A stretch of 64,000 nucleotides of DNA from Halobacillus litoralis (GTDB lineage: Bacteria > Bacillota > Bacilli > Bacillales > Halobacillaceae): positions 868,001 to 932,000 of the forward strand of contig NZ_WMFA01000001.1 in assembly GCF_009856445.1 (NCBI RefSeq). The letters run 5' to 3'. Position numbers and translations under genes: made by a program. Position 1 is the stretch's first letter. Each line of letters begins with the position of its first letter. Positions 63,148 through 64,000 of this stretch are shown here, in pieces. The notes beneath the pieces are model-generated. The model had not been told where the DNA came from. It ran no database searches and was given only the letters and a program-made list of their open reading frames with translations.

Positions 63148-64000
63148 ATGAGCAAGGTCCGTACACAAGATTTGTTAGAACAATTTGCACTTGAACTCGT
63201 TGCCGGTGCTGACGGCGTCCACCGTGAAATACATATGAGTGATATTTCTCGTCCTGGCGTAGAAATGACAGGGTATTTCAAGTTTTATCCGAAAGATCGC
63301 CTGCAGCTGCTCGGTAAGACAGAACTCTCTTACTTTAATGAACTGGCAAAAGAACAAAGAAGAGAGCGAGCGGAAAAGCTTTGTACAGATGTGACACCTG
63401 GAATTGTTATTACCCGGGGAATGGATATCCCTGATGAACTTAGTGAAGCAGCCAATGAGGCGGGCGTTCCACTCATGTTGTCCCCATATAAAACGACGAG
63501 AGTGATTAGTCGGCTGACGAATTATTTGGAATCCAAGTTTGCTCCGTTTACGGCCATCCATGGTGTGCTTGTCGACATTTACGGAATTGGTGTGTTGATC
63601 ACCGGTCAAAGTGGTGTCGGTAAAAGTGAGACAGCCCTAGAGCTTGTGAAGCGCGGGCATCGTCTTGTGGCTGATGATAGTGTGGAGATTCGACAAGAGG
63701 ATTATGATACATTAATCGGAAACAGCCCTCCGCTGATTGAGCACCTGTTGGAAATTCGTGGACTGGGCATTATCAATGTGATGACATTGTTCGGTGCGGG
63801 TGCTGTTCGAAGCTATAAACGGATCACACTCGTCATCAACCTTGAATTGTGGGAAAAGAACAAACAATACGACCGTCTTGGTTTGGAAGAAGAAACGATG
63901 AAGATCATGGATGTTCAAGTTCCGAAAGCAACGATTCCTGTTCGTCCTGGTCGTAACCTTGCCGTCATTATTGAAGTGGCTGCGATGAACTTCCGTTTGA
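63148..64000 (+). CDS. hprK: HPr kinase/phosphorylase (5' part)
   Basis: The first 284 residues of HprK, running off the right edge. It phosphorylates HPr and Crh on Ser46 and reverses this, controlling CcpA-mediated carbon catabolite repression; one visible target in this window is the cre-bearing amylase gene. The N-terminal domain starts [13 protein letters not shown]; Walker A is [14 protein letters not shown] (about residue 153); the HPrK signature is in [28 protein letters not shown] is about 10 bases from the ATG. The TGCTACAAT at 63101-63109 looks like an extended -10. Confidence 0.95.
   Translation, partial: MSKVRTQDLLEQFALELVAGADGVHREIHMSDISRPGVEMTGYFKFYPKDRLQLLGKTELSYFNELAKEQRRERAEKLCTDVTPGIVITRGMDIPDELSEAANEAGVPLMLSPYKTTRVISRLTNYLESKFAPFTAIHGVLVDIYGIGVLITGQSGVGKSETALELVKRGHRLVADDSVEIRQEDYDTLIGNSPPLIEHLLEIRGLGIINVMTLFGAGAVRSYKRITLVINLELWEKNKQYDRLGLEEETMKIMDVQVPKATIPVRPGRNLAVIIEVAAMNFRL

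Overview
The window is a 64 kb piece of a Bacillaceae chromosome. Its gene order closely follows the Bacillus subtilis tagO - lytR/tagU - yvyE - degSU - comF - flagellar late genes - hpf - secA - prfB region, and continues through cccB, ftsE, ctpB, minJ, uvrBA, yvlBD and hprK. Acidic secreted and cell-surface proteins and the mix of accessory genes suggest a marine or moderately halophilic genus such as Halobacillus or a relative; the genus is an inference.

Layout. 1-4.3 kb: tail of an ABC permease, a SEC-C protein, a catalase and a small membrane protein. 4.3-11.3 kb: a secreted GH13 amylase under a cre site, a YdcF-like protein, two small proteins, an LCP wall-polymer ligase and an APC permease. 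11.5-14.3 kb: tagO, a second LCP protein and yvyE. 14.4-19.7 kb: degS, degU, degV, comFA and comFC (no comFB). 19.7-29.7 kb: the late flagellar cluster yvyF-flgM-flgN-flgK-flgL-yviE-fliW-csrA-hag-flaG-fliD-fliS-fliT. 29.8-36.2 kb: a cell-wall-binding repeat protein, hpf, a 60-residue ORF, secA, and prfB with its +1 frameshift. 36.3-49.2 kb: gtaB, a YitT protein, cccB, ftsE (no ftsX), ctpB, minJ, a DUF1835-like gene, a Fur-box ABC ATPase, a PAS-GGDEF protein, a HAD enzyme, a membrane hydrolase and a CtaA-like protein. 49.3-64 kb: a SWIM-SNF2 helicase, prfC, uvrBA, yojF-bshB2, yvlB, yvlD, a 1-kb repeat cluster and the start of hprK.

The most striking feature is a compact 344-nt group I intron inside the flagellin gene hag. 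It separates the last 37 codons, which encode the C-terminal D0 helix, from the rest. Conserved P, Q, R and S core elements, a P7 pairing, a P1 with a U.G pair at the splice site and a terminal G are all visible. Unspliced mRNA would give a flagellin truncated just after the RDVD motif. The hag promoter is a near-consensus sigma-D site whose -10 lies inside the csrA terminator stem, and the leader has two CsrA-type sites. Flagellin output therefore appears gated by sigma-D/FlgM, by CsrA/FliW and by RNA splicing.

Second-tier observations: an orphan ftsE whose ftsX position is taken by a terminator and a GTGCCAGGCAC repeat array; a dispersed family of perfect 15-24 bp palindromes sharing the core TGGATGACCTGGT (five intergenic loci, in two opposite arrangements); a MITE-like cluster between yvlD and hprK; a 21-bp degenerate tandem repeat; and readable cre, Fur, LexA, sigma-B and sigma-D sites.
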